Under the pieces are notes generated by a model that was given only the letters and a program-made list of their open reading frames with translations, had not been told where the DNA came from and did not search any database. Positions 1 through 7,566 of a stretch of DNA of 38,835 nt are shown piece after piece. Positions within the stretch are counted from its first letter, which is position 1. Every line of letters starts with the position of its first letter. The position numbers and the translations under genes are program-made. The DNA is from Bacteroidota bacterium. GTDB taxonomy: Bacteria > Bacteroidota > Bacteroidia > Chitinophagales > Chitinophagaceae. The stretch is from the NCBI GenBank assembly GCA_018267545.1, contig JAFDYG010000274.1, positions 1 through 38,835 on the forward strand, given 5' to 3'.

Positions 1-120
1 ACCAGGCGCGCCCCCCCGCCACCGCCCCCAAGCTCACCCCGCCCCACTCAATTTCTTAATCATGATTATTTTTTCGCTCCCCCCACCGCCCGAGCTTTGC
101 CCTATCAAAAACACAAAACT

Positions 121-579
121 ATGAGCACAAGAATCAAAATCCCAAACGCCGACGCCGCCTCCTACCGCGCAATGATCGCCATGGACAAATTCATCGAATC
201 CACCCGTCTTACCCAAACACACAAAGACCTCATAAAAATAAGAGCCTCCCAAATCAACGGCTGCGCCTTCTGCATCGACATGCATACCCGCGACGCCCGC
301 AAAGCCGGCGAAACCGAACAACGCATCTACGCCCTCAACGCCTGGCGCGAAACCCCCTTCTTCACACCCGAAGAACGAGCCATCCTCGCTCTCACCGAAG
401 AAGTAACCCTCATCGCCAACCACGTCTCGGACAAGACCTACCAGGAAGCCGCCCAGCTCTTCGACGAACAATACCTGGCCCAGGTCATCATGGCCATCAT
501 CAACATCAACGGCTGGAATCGCATCGGCATCGCCACCGCCCTGAGTCCCGCCCTGTCTACCGCCGAAGCCGCTCACTAA
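121..579 (+). CDS. Carboxymuconolactone decarboxylase / AhpD-like protein
   Basis: 152 residues of the AhpD-like family. The CxxC redox pair lies at residues 48-51 (NGCAFC) with the usual downstream His at 55 (CIDMH). In this family the two cysteines and nearby His support thiol-dependent peroxide reduction; the exact substrate cannot be read from sequence. The ATG at 121 (MSTRIKIP) is preferred to an in-frame TTG at 97 because it gives the normal family N-terminus. The last seven codons including the stop are repeated immediately downstream with a 24-base period, so an in-frame copy of the tail and stop follows the gene. A strong hairpin terminator follows. There is no peroxiredoxin (AhpC) neighbour. 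Family assignment is secure; physiological role is inferred. Confidence 0.9.
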   Translation: MSTRIKIPNADAASYRAMIAMDKFIESTRLTQTHKDLIKIRASQINGCAFCIDMHTRDARKAGETEQRIYALNAWRETPFFTPEERAILALTEEVTLIANHVSDKTYQEAAQLFDEQYLAQVIMAIININGWNRIGIATALSPALSTAEAAH

Positions 580-603
580 CGCACCGCCGAAGCCGCTCAC
601 TAA
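559..603 (+). repeat. 21-bp direct repeat spanning the stop codon
   Basis: Two identical 21-base copies at 559-579 and 583-603, period 24. Copy 1 is the last seven codons of the AhpD-like gene including TAA. Copy 2 follows in the same frame and also ends in TAA, so it would be read if the first stop were suppressed. It looks like a replication-slippage or short tandem duplication product. Confidence 0.9.
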
Positions 604-645
604 ACCCGACCTCAGCACGCCCAACCCAGCCCAACCCTAACCGCC

Positions 646-672
646 AAACCGGCTCCCCAAGAGCCGGTTTTT
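646..672 (+). terminator. Rho-independent terminator
   Basis: A perfect 10-bp stem, AAACCGGCTC pairing with GAGCCGGTTT, around a 5-base loop (CCCAA) and running into further T residues. It sits between the AhpD-like gene and the amidohydrolase, so these two genes are probably separate transcription units. Confidence 0.85.
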
Positions 673-710
673 GCGCATTATCCCGTAACTTACGCCCTCA
701 ATCCAAATAC

Positions 711-2051
711 ATGAGACACCTGTTCACGAGCCTTCTTTTCCTGACCGCCCTCACTACCCAAGCCCAGCACAAAACCATCCTCACTAACACCACCGTCATC
801 GATGGAACAGGCCGTGCGCCCCAGTCTCACGTAGCCGTCGTTATCAGTGACGGTAAAATCATAGCCGTCACCCGCGGCAAGCTCGCCGTCTCCCCCGACG
901 ACGTCCAGATCGACTGCACCGGAAAATTCATCATGCCGGAAATCATCGACTGCCACAGTCATGTCGGCAACCTCAAAGGAACCAGCACCTCTCCCGAAAA
1001 TTATACCTCCGAAAACGTCCGTCGCCAGCTGGCTAAATTCCAGGACTACGGCATCGCCGCCGTCCTCTCGATGGGCACCGAACAACCCCTCGGCATCGCC
1101 CTCCGCGATTCCTCCAAAGCCGGCCAGGTCCCCGGCACCACCTTTTATTCCGCGATCTATGGCTTTGGCGTAAAAAACGCCATGCCCCCCGCAGGGATCG
1201 GCGCACGCATCTACCGCCCCGAAACACCTGCCGAAGCCATAAAAAACGTAAAGGAACTAGCTACCTTCCGCCCCGATGTGGTCAAAATGTGGGTCGACGA
1301 TTTCTACGGTCAATTTAAAAAAGACCAAATCATGAAACCGGAAATCTACGCCGCCATCATCAAGGAAGCCCACAAACACAATATTCGCGTAGCCGCCCAC
1401 CTTTATCACCTGTCCGACGCCCGCCGCCTCGTCGCAAACGGCATCAACATGATGGCCCACAGCATCCGCGACGCAGAAGTCGACAGCAGCCTGATCACAG
1501 AAATGAAGAAGAAGAAAGTAGGCTATATCCCAACCCTTTCCCTCGATGAATTTGCATATGCTTATGAAGACAGCCCCTCGTGGCTAAACGATCCCTTCTT
1601 CCGCAACTCCATCGAACCCGGCGTATACGAAATGATTACCAGCGCGGCTTATAAAGAGAAGGTCAGTAAAAACCCGGTCACCGCCCAGGAAAAAACGGCA
1701 CTAAAGATCGCCCTCAAAAACGCCGCCCGCCTCTACCGCGCCGGAATCCTCGTCGCCCTCGGAACCGACGCCGGAGCCAACCCCCTCCGCGCCCAGGGTT
1801 TTGCCGAACACCTGGAAATGGAACTCCTGGTCCAGGCCGGCCTCACCCCCCTCCAGGTCATCTCCATCGCTACCGCTAACGGCGCCAGACTCCTGCAGAT
1901 CGACAGCACCCAGGGAACCCTCCAAACCGGAAAAAAAGCCAACTTCATCATCCTCGACAAAAATCCCCTGGACGATATCCGCAACACCCGCACCATCTCC
2001 TCCGTCTGGAACAACGGCGTCAAAGTCAGCGACGGCCCGGTAGCGCACTAA
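711..2051 (+). CDS. Secreted amidohydrolase family protein (imidazolonepropionase-like)
   Basis: 446 residues with a signal peptide of about 19 residues (MRHLFTSLLFLTALTTQAQ), so it is exported, probably to the periplasm. It carries the amidohydrolase metal-binding pattern: HxH at 82-84 (IDCHSHVG), a Lys in VVKMWVDD, His in AAHLYH and MMAHSI, and the late Asp in LGTDAGANP. The C-terminal GTLQTGKKANFIILDKNP is the usual beta-sandwich return of this superfamily. Members hydrolyse cyclic amides or dipeptides; the substrate here is unknown. Usual length for the family. Its final bases begin a 23-bp tandem repeat running into the intergenic space. Confidence 0.9.
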   Translation: MRHLFTSLLFLTALTTQAQHKTILTNTTVIDGTGRAPQSHVAVVISDGKIIAVTRGKLAVSPDDVQIDCTGKFIMPEIIDCHSHVGNLKGTSTSPENYTSENVRRQLAKFQDYGIAAVLSMGTEQPLGIALRDSSKAGQVPGTTFYSAIYGFGVKNAMPPAGIGARIYRPETPAEAIKNVKELATFRPDVVKMWVDDFYGQFKKDQIMKPEIYAAIIKEAHKHNIRVAAHLYHLSDARRLVANGINMMAHSIRDAEVDSSLITEMKKKKVGYIPTLSLDEFAYAYEDSPSWLNDPFFRNSIEPGVYEMITSAAYKEKVSKNPVTAQEKTALKIALKNAARLYRAGILVALGTDAGANPLRAQGFAEHLEMELLVQAGLTPLQVISIATANGARLLQIDSTQGTLQTGKKANFIILDKNPLDDIRNTRTISSVWNNGVKVSDGPVAH

Positions 2052-2151
2052 TCCCACACGCCAACCCGCACTAACCCCGCGCGCCAGCCCGTGCTAAACC
2101 CACGCGCCAGCCCGTCCTAAACCTACGGGCCAACTCACGCATTCACCCGTT
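2045..2151 (+). repeat. 23-bp degenerate tandem repeat beginning at a stop codon
   Basis: A unit starting GCCARCCCG and ending CTAAMCC recurs at 2060, 2083, 2106 and 2129 (partial), exactly 23 bases apart. The gene's own end (GCACTAA, 2045-2051) is in register with the same motif at 2068-2074, so the array looks derived from the amidohydrolase 3' end. Every complete unit contains a TAA. There are no spacers of the CRISPR kind. Confidence 0.8.
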
Positions 2152-2228
2152 CGTCACGAGGCTAAAATCCGTACGCAACCAGTTAAGATTTGTCTCTCCC
2201 CAGCCCTCCAAAATCTGGAAATTGGGTC

Positions 2229-3221
2229 ATGACAAAGCATATCCTAACTACTATCACACTGGCAGCCATCTTATCCGCCTGCTCCAACACCAAACAATCC
2301 AGGACGCCGCAGGCGTCCACCCAGCCGGCAACCGCGCCAGCCACCTCCGGCACGTCCTTCGCCCATACCATGATCGCGCCGCCGCCGCCAGCCCTCTCCC
2401 TCGATACCTTCTATAAAAAATATACAGACGCCTGGGGCATCCCCATCGTCTCCTCCGCAAAAGTCCCCGACGACGCCCTCCTCATGGCGCGCGACATCGT
2501 CAACTACATGCTCCTCAAACGTAATGACGTACGCGAAATGCTCATCACCCAGAAAGCCCGCGTCCTCGTCATGGCCCAAACCGAAATGGAAACCGACCTC
2601 CCCGAACGCCACGACTGGAAGAAGCCGACGAAAGAAGACCGCCGCCTCACCCCCGGTGAACGCGATAACTACGACAAACCCGGTGGCATCGCCTCCATGA
2701 CCGACCGCGAATACTGGAACCGCCGCGCCCGCGGAATGGGCGGCACCATCACCTCCTGTGCGGAAGAAAATCTGCTCGGCTACCCCGGCACCCGCTACTA
2801 CGGAGAGAACATCCTCGTCCATGAATTCAGCCATAATATTCATAATGCTATCCGCCGCGCCGACACCGCCCTTTACCGCGAGATAAACGTAGCCTATGAA
2901 GCAGCCAAAGCCAAAGGAATGTATAAAGGACAGTACGCCATCAATACCGTCGCCGAATACTGGGCCGAAGGCACCCAGTGGTGGTTCTGGTCCAACATCG
3001 AATATTATGAAGGAGACCGCCGCATCCAAACCCCCGAAGAATTTGAGGCTTACGACCCAACACTATATCATATCCTCGAAAGAGTCTATGCCAGCCACCA
3101 CGTACCCGGCGACGTCTACTACAGCCGCAATCTTCGCCCGATGAAGCCCCGGCCACAGTCGACAACCCCACAATCCACATCCCCACAATCCACCACTCAG
3201 CAATCGACAACCCGTAATTAA
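2229..3221 (+). CDS. Putative zinc-metallopeptidase lipoprotein
   Basis: 330 residues from the ATG at 2229. The N-terminus is a lipoprotein signal with lipobox LSAC (Cys18), followed by a Thr/Pro/Ala-rich linker, so it is probably envelope-anchored. An HExxH zinc motif is at 198-202 (HEFSH), and about 41-45 residues later AEYWAEGTQWW offers Glu as a third ligand, as in gluzincins. An upstream in-frame start at 2190 would bury the signal peptide and is rejected. The last 20 residues before RN are four copies of a pentapeptide (PQSTT, PQSTS, PQSTT, QQSTT). Peptidase activity is inferred from the motif; the family was not recognised beyond that. Confidence 0.75.
   Translation: MTKHILTTITLAAILSACSNTKQSRTPQASTQPATAPATSGTSFAHTMIAPPPPALSLDTFYKKYTDAWGIPIVSSAKVPDDALLMARDIVNYMLLKRNDVREMLITQKARVLVMAQTEMETDLPERHDWKKPTKEDRRLTPGERDNYDKPGGIASMTDREYWNRRARGMGGTITSCAEENLLGYPGTRYYGENILVHEFSHNIHNAIRRADTALYREINVAYEAAKAKGMYKGQYAINTVAEYWAEGTQWWFWSNIEYYEGDRRIQTPEEFEAYDPTLYHILERVYASHHVPGDVYYSRNLRPMKPRPQSTTPQSTSPQSTTQQSTTRN
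3153..3212 (+). repeat. 15-bp coding repeat for a (P/Q)QST(T/S) tail
   Basis: Four 15-base units encode PQSTT, PQSTS, PQSTT and QQSTT at the extreme C-terminus of the metallopeptidase lipoprotein. The units are not identical at DNA level, so they have had time to drift or reflect selection for the peptide. Confidence 0.85.
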
Positions 3222-3318
3222 CCGCCTAATCCGTACCCGCCCTCACATAACCAGTATCCCGCCACCGGGGGCCAGCACCTGCCAAACAACCCCCGCCCCC
3301 AAAAAAACTAAATCTCCG

Positions 3319-3334
3319 TATCTTTAAAAAGATA
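3319..3334 (+). promoter_or_regulatory. Inverted repeat overlapping the AraC-gene start codon
   Basis: TATCTTT-AA-AAAGATA, a perfect 7-bp inverted repeat whose last base is the A of the start codon at 3334. It could be an autoregulatory operator or an RNA hairpin that limits ribosome access. Which of these applies cannot be told from sequence. Confidence 0.45.
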
Positions 3335-4236
3335 TGGAACAACGCCATCATCTCGAAAACGAAGCCGGCACCCGCGAATCCATCATCTGGGAATTCGATG
3401 GCATCCGCATGGGCCACGCCATCTCCAAATTTCATGAGCTAACTTCTTTTAACGCCACCAGCCCCAACACCGACCTCGTCCGTCTCCATATCGGCCTAAA
3501 AGGCAACTACAGCTTTCACTATCAGCAGCTCGATACCGACTTCCACCTCATCGGCGGTCATCACAACATCATGTACTCGAAAGACTTCGACATGACCGTC
3601 GAAAACCATACCCTCGAGCTCGAAACTTTTGGCGTCTCATTTCCAAAAGAAACCTTCCTCGGCTTCACCCAAAACGCCAACGACCTCCTCAAAAGCTTTG
3701 GCGAACACATCGTCAACGGCAAATCCATCCTCCTCTCCGACCAATGGGGCGCCGTCGACCCGCAAATTCAACAAGTCATCTACCAGATCATCAATAATAA
3801 ATACAACGGCGACCTCCAGCGCCTGTTCCTCCTCTCCAAAAGCATCGAGCTCCTGGTCCTTTGCGCCGAATCGGCCCTCCTGACCCTGAACAAATCCCCG
3901 GAGACCATAAAAACCAAAGAAGACAAAGAAAAGATCATCGCCGTCCGCGACCTTATCAATGACCGCCTCAGCGACCCTCCCAGCCTCACCCAGATCGCCC
4001 GCACCGTCGGCCTCAATGAGTACAAACTAAAACGGGGCTTTAAAGAAACCTTCAACACCACCGTCTTCGGCTACCTCACCGAACAACGCCTCCTCCTCGC
4101 CCAACAATACCTCCTCGACACCCAAAAGACCGCCGCCGAAATATCCTTCGAGCTCGGCTACTCCACACCCCAGCATTTCAACAACGTCTTCAAAAAGAGA
4201 TTCGGCCAGACTCCCGATTCAGTCCGGAATCGCTAA
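3334..4236 (+). CDS. AraC family transcriptional regulator
   Basis: 300 residues. The C-terminal third carries the two AraC helix-turn-helix motifs: LTQIARTVGLNEYKLKRGFK and, after a linker, AAEISFELGYSTPQHFNNVFKKRFGQTP, ending as typical family members do. The N-terminal two thirds should hold the effector or dimerisation domain and has no motif I can name. The gene precedes an SRPBCC gene on the same strand by 115 bases, a possible target, but the gap suggests a separate promoter. A palindrome overlaps the start codon, compatible with autoregulation. The last nine bases (AATCGCTAA) recur 27 bases downstream. Confidence 0.93.
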   Translation: MEQRHHLENEAGTRESIIWEFDGIRMGHAISKFHELTSFNATSPNTDLVRLHIGLKGNYSFHYQQLDTDFHLIGGHHNIMYSKDFDMTVENHTLELETFGVSFPKETFLGFTQNANDLLKSFGEHIVNGKSILLSDQWGAVDPQIQQVIYQIINNKYNGDLQRLFLLSKSIELLVLCAESALLTLNKSPETIKTKEDKEKIIAVRDLINDRLSDPPSLTQIARTVGLNEYKLKRGFKETFNTTVFGYLTEQRLLLAQQYLLDTQKTAAEISFELGYSTPQHFNNVFKKRFGQTPDSVRNR

Positions 4237-4263
4237 CCTCCCAATTCCATTGGAAATCGCTAA
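4228..4263 (+). repeat. Stop-codon-spanning direct repeat after the AraC gene
   Basis: AATCGCTAA occurs at 4228-4236, the end of the AraC gene, and again at 4255-4263. The period is 27 bases, in frame, and both copies are flanked by similar GGAA and CTCCC tracts. It is shorter and more diverged than the repeat at 559-603 but has the same geometry. Confidence 0.6.
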
Positions 4264-4351
4264 AAACTCCCTGGTACGCAATAAAAGAATCCGTAAAATG
4301 CAATCCCTCCCCTAAAAATCACCCTATTATTGTGATCTAAACAAAAACACT

Positions 4352-4804
4352 ATGAGCCAGCCACTTATCGTGACAAACACCATCACCATCAACGCCCCCG
4401 CCGCCAAAGTATGGGACGCCCTCGTCAATCCCGAAATGACCCGTAAATATATGTTCGGCTGCGAAGCCCTCTCCGACTGGAAACCCGGCAGCCCCCTCCT
4501 CTGGAAAGGCAATTTCAATGGGGTCGAAATGGTCGCCGTAAAAGGAAGTATTGTAAGCATCGACCCCGGCAAACACCTCGTCTACACCACCATCGACCCC
4601 AACAACCCCGCCGTCCCCGACCTGCCCGAAAACTACCTCACGGTGACCTACGACGTAAAAGACCAGGGCGACAGCACCCTCCTCACCGTCTCCCAGGGCG
4701 ACTACAGCACCGTCACTGCCGGAGACCAACGCTATGAAGAAACCGTAGCCGGCGGAGGCTGGACCCCTATCCTCGATCAGATCAAACAATTGCTGGAAAA
4801 CTAA
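4352..4804 (+). CDS. SRPBCC domain protein, AHSA1-like
   Basis: 150 residues with the START/Bet v1-like pattern of AHSA1 domain proteins: an N-terminal strand (IVTNTITINAPAAKVWDAL), an early helix with TRKYMFG, then W.....LLWKG, and a C-terminal helix GWTPILDQIKQLLEN. These are cytosolic hydrophobic-pocket proteins; the ligand is unknown. The downstream hairpin terminates the unit. The AraC regulator upstream may control it, but that is inferred only from adjacency. Confidence 0.85.
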   Translation: MSQPLIVTNTITINAPAAKVWDALVNPEMTRKYMFGCEALSDWKPGSPLLWKGNFNGVEMVAVKGSIVSIDPGKHLVYTTIDPNNPAVPDLPENYLTVTYDVKDQGDSTLLTVSQGDYSTVTAGDQRYEETVAGGGWTPILDQIKQLLEN

Positions 4805-4808
4805 AAAT

Positions 4809-4847
4809 AAAGGGGGCGAAATGACAAACCATTTCCACCCCCCTTTT
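4809..4847 (+). terminator. Rho-independent terminator, possibly bidirectional
   Basis: Stem AAAGGGGGCGAAATG pairs with CATTTCC-A-CCCCCCTTT with a small bulge, followed by T residues. It lies between the convergent SRPBCC gene and the minus-strand coiled-coil gene. The A-rich 5' flank means it could also stop transcripts arriving on the minus strand. Confidence 0.75.
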
Positions 4848-4909
4848 AACCCCTGAATCCCTTCCGGGGCTATTATAAGCCGTAACCATTCCTGCCAATC
4901 ATTACATCT

Positions 4910-5683
4910 TTATTGCCGGAGCTTCACGGCGTCCAGCCCCTGCCGCTGCTTGTCAATCTCCAATTGTTGTTTTTCCTGTTCGTGTTTGTTATCTTCCAGG
5001 TCTTGTTGTGTCCGCCGACGCTTCTTCTCCAGGCTAGCTTCTTCATCCAGGTAGCGGTTGACCCGCTTCTGATATTTCCTCTTCGTATCGTCGTCGGCGT
5101 TGACACTTGCCTTCAAATCGGCTACCGACTTAACCTGGTCTTTTTGGTTCTGATCGAGGTCCGACTGCAGCTGTCTCATTTTTTTCTCCAGATCTCCCTG
5201 CTCGCTTTTAAGATCGTTCATCTTTCGCTGCGCCTTCCCCAATGCTTCCTGCTGAGTATTTAACAGCAGGCCCGTATTGTAAGATGCTACAAAAGGAGCC
5301 AGGCTATCGAGAAATATCCTCGCTTTCTCCAGCCTTGAACTATCGGCGAAGGAAGGGACAGCAACATCCTGGTTCTTTTTTACGGGTATCATGTTCAGTA
5401 TCGTCATATCTTTCTCTTTCCGGCCCGCCGAAGCCGCCTTGAAATAGAGATCGCTCAGCGTAGTATCCGAACCATCCAGCGATACGCCCCTGTACACGAT
5501 ATATCCGCCGGCGCTTGTACTTTTGAAACCTTTCGTCATCATATACCGCTTCAACGCATCTTCCACCGGATCTGTGGCGTAAGGAAGCCGGATAGCTGCC
5601 GAGCGCTGCCTGACATTGCGCAGTTCAGTCTCACTGGTATATGCCTGGGCCCAAGGCCGGCGCGCCAGAAAATACACATCCAT
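4910..5683 (-). CDS. Coiled-coil protein of unknown function; signal peptide probably out of frame
   Basis: 257 residues as read from the ATG at 5683. The second half (about residue 145 on) is rich in E, K, Q and D, with heptad-like leucines (EALGKAQRKMNDLKSEQGDLEKK...), a strong coiled coil. No known domain is recognised. The N-terminus reads LARRPWAQA-YTSE, which looks like the end of a signal peptide, yet no hydrophobic start precedes it in this frame. An ATG at 5706 in another frame gives MKQTFLFLWMCIF, a good signal-peptide start. One extra T in the T4 run (AAAA on +, 5669-5672) would join the two. The gene is therefore probably a secreted protein with a one-base frameshift, or an assembly error. 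It is last in a minus-strand cluster with a sigma-like gene and an OmpA-type gene. Confidence 0.7.
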   Translation of the reverse strand: MDVYFLARRPWAQAYTSETELRNVRQRSAAIRLPYATDPVEDALKRYMMTKGFKSTSAGGYIVYRGVSLDGSDTTLSDLYFKAASAGRKEKDMTILNMIPVKKNQDVAVPSFADSSRLEKARIFLDSLAPFVASYNTGLLLNTQQEALGKAQRKMNDLKSEQGDLEKKMRQLQSDLDQNQKDQVKSVADLKASVNADDDTKRKYQKRVNRYLDEEASLEKKRRRTQQDLEDNKHEQEKQQLEIDKQRQGLDAVKLRQ

Positions 5684-5736
5684 AAGAAAAGAAATGTTTG
5701 CTTCATAATACAGGTTTTAATGATTATCCCGGGAAC

Positions 5737-6027
5737 TTATCCCTGGCGATAATTGAATCTTTGTTCGCAGACAGTCGTTATCTGCTTCAGCAGATAACGG
5801 TATATAGGCGGGTCGATTTCTGTAAACCGGGCCGACAGCCACAGGTCCTCGAAAAACTCTTCCACCATCTTTATCGCTGCCTTTCGATCGGGCAGCCGGC
5901 TATAGACGAATATCAGCAAGTCTTCATTATAGTCCCTGTACAGCCGCATAAAAGCCCTGATATTTCTCTTTTCGAGATCGTTCAAAAGCGATCTTTCTTC
6001 ATCTAACTCTTTGTCATTTGTTTTCAT
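5737..6027 (-). CDS. Small protein with sigma-70 region 2 only
   Basis: 96 residues. Residues about 14-90 match the layout of ECF sigma region 2: an initial helix (LLNDLEKRNIRAFMRLYRDYNEDLLIFVYSRL), then DRKAAIKMVEEFFEDLWLSARF in place of the usual D.E.AED.vQE.F..lW, then YRYLLKQITT. There is no region 4, so it cannot bind a -35-type element as a normal ECF factor does. It might bind core RNA polymerase, act as a decoy or co-sigma, or be the remnant of a larger gene. It starts 17 bases after the OmpA-type gene stops, and the coiled-coil gene follows, so the three probably form one transcript. The region 2 relation is by pattern reading. Confidence 0.7.
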   Translation of the reverse strand: MKTNDKELDEERSLLNDLEKRNIRAFMRLYRDYNEDLLIFVYSRLPDRKAAIKMVEEFFEDLWLSARFTEIDPPIYRYLLKQITTVCEQRFNYRQG

Positions 6028-6044
6028 CTTTCTATGGTTTTGGG

Positions 6045-7226
6045 TTACTGATAATCCAGCTTCAATACTACACGCCGGTTACGGGCGCGGCCGGCAGCCG
6101 TCTTATTATCTGCTATGGGATCGGCAGCTCCATGGCCCGCAGACACGATTCGGTTTTCCTCTATGCTCTGTCCAATAAGGTATTTTTTTACGGCTCCTGC
6201 CCGATTCTCGCTTAACGCCTGATTCTTTTCCGGCTTACCGGTATTGTCCGTATAGCCGTCGACATACAGCCTCAATGCACGATCATTCTTCAGCAAACCG
6301 GCCATCTCATCGAGTCCTGTAAAAGATTTTTTCAGCAACACAGCGCTGGACGTGGCGAAGTATATGTGCTGGGCTGCATAATCGGCCCTCTTTCGGACCT
6401 CTTCTTTTACAATAGGACAACCGTTATTTGACCGGTCTCCGGCAATATCCGGACATTTATCTGTCTCGTCGTCGACTCCGTCGCCATCCCTGTCCGGTAT
6501 AGGACAACCGTTATATTTGGCAAGCCCCTTTTGATTGGGACACTTGTCATCCTTGTCGGCAATGCCATCCCCATCACTGTCCGGACAGCCATGCAGCTCG
6601 GCAAGACCGGCTTCATCGGGGCAGGCGTCGGCGCTATCGGGAACGCCATCCTTATCCCGGTCTTTGACCTCTACTGCCGGAGGCGGGGGTAATGCCGCCA
6701 TAGGCTTAGCCTTCGGTGAACCAATAGGAGAAGTAAAGCCCAGCGAATAGAACATATTATTGTCGAGATTCCCGCTTTGGAGACTGAGCCGGTAGTTCGC
6801 CTGAAGGAAAATATATCCTTCCCCCGCCATATTCAACTGGAGACCACCACCCAGCGGCGCATATACTGCCCAACGATTGCCATAGTTGCCTGTACCGATC
6901 CCGGCAGTTACGAAAGGGGAAAACAAATGATCGTCATTGATCGGTCGCCCATGCAGAGAAGCCTCGAACTCATTGCTGTATCCCGATGAACTCGACTGTG
7001 TTTTGTTGAAATCCGTGAAAAGACCATTGTATCGTAGCGAAAAATCGATTTTCCGGCTCAACCCTTTCCAATACATGATTGAAAAGCCAGGCTCGACTTT
7101 TCCGACCTTGGGCACCGATGCTGAAAAATCAACTAAATTAGCGCTGAATCCAATGATAGAAGGCTTGACCTGACCATAACCCGTGAAGGCTATCGCCAAT
7201 AAAGACACGAAAAATACTCTCCTCAT
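6045..7226 (-). CDS. OmpA family outer membrane protein with thrombospondin type 3 repeats
   Basis: 393 residues. A signal peptide (MRRVFFVSLLAIAFTGYGQ) is followed by about 150 residues of outer-membrane beta-barrel character. Then come three Asp-rich TSP3 repeats (DKDGVPDSADACPDEAG, DGIADKDDKCPNQKG, DGDGVDDETDKCPDIAG), which bind calcium in the family. The C-terminal OmpA domain (about 285-393) has IYFATSSAVL, VDGYTDNTG and NQALSENRAGAVKKYL, and binds peptidoglycan. It anchors the outer membrane to the cell wall. First gene of the minus cluster and divergent from the ECF sigma operon, which suggests that sigma factor may control it. Confidence 0.93.
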   Translation of the reverse strand: MRRVFFVSLLAIAFTGYGQVKPSIIGFSANLVDFSASVPKVGKVEPGFSIMYWKGLSRKIDFSLRYNGLFTDFNKTQSSSSGYSNEFEASLHGRPINDDHLFSPFVTAGIGTGNYGNRWAVYAPLGGGLQLNMAGEGYIFLQANYRLSLQSGNLDNNMFYSLGFTSPIGSPKAKPMAALPPPPAVEVKDRDKDGVPDSADACPDEAGLAELHGCPDSDGDGIADKDDKCPNQKGLAKYNGCPIPDRDGDGVDDETDKCPDIAGDRSNNGCPIVKEEVRKRADYAAQHIYFATSSAVLLKKSFTGLDEMAGLLKNDRALRLYVDGYTDNTGKPEKNQALSENRAGAVKKYLIGQSIEENRIVSAGHGAADPIADNKTAAGRARNRRVVLKLDYQ

Positions 7227-7566
7227 AAACCAGAGATAGTTTTTGATTACGTTGATTTTAATAATAAAGTGAATGCTGACAAATGGCGTTGACTATGCCA
7301 TTGCAGGGTTTTATTCAGGGAGGGTGCGGAAGTAAAGTGCTACCGCGCGGAGCGTTTCTTTAGGGTATAGCTGGCTGCATATTTACAGGCAGCCTCATCT
7401 ATATAGACTGTCTGCCGTGCATAAGCGTTTCGCAGGATCCTGATTTTTTTTACAAAGAATTTTAATCGGCTGATTCTCATCTTTTAGAGTGCCGTTTCTT
7501 CTCGCGGCGGTTGTTATGCGCATATGCATAGTAGGAAATATGTATTATTAAATAGATATTTGCACT
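7227..7566. other. 340-bp divergent intergenic region with two inverted repeats
   Basis: No coding frame is convincing here. It separates the OmpA-type cluster (minus) from the ECF sigma operon (plus) and should contain promoters for both. AATGGC (7282-7287) and GCCATT (7297-7302) form an inverted repeat with a 9-base spacer. GGCTGC (7373-7378) and GCAGCC (7389-7394) form another with a 10-base spacer. A palindromic GCATATGC lies near 7519. These are candidate operators or hairpins; none is assigned. Confidence 0.5.

Noticed and set aside
34-624. A Gly-rich minus-strand frame opposite the first AhpD-like gene
   Set aside because: Its low-complexity translation and full overlap with a recognised family gene mark it as a shadow frame.
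2060-2151. A CRISPR-like array
   Set aside because: The 23-bp units are contiguous with no unique spacers, are degenerate, and derive from the gene's 3' end.
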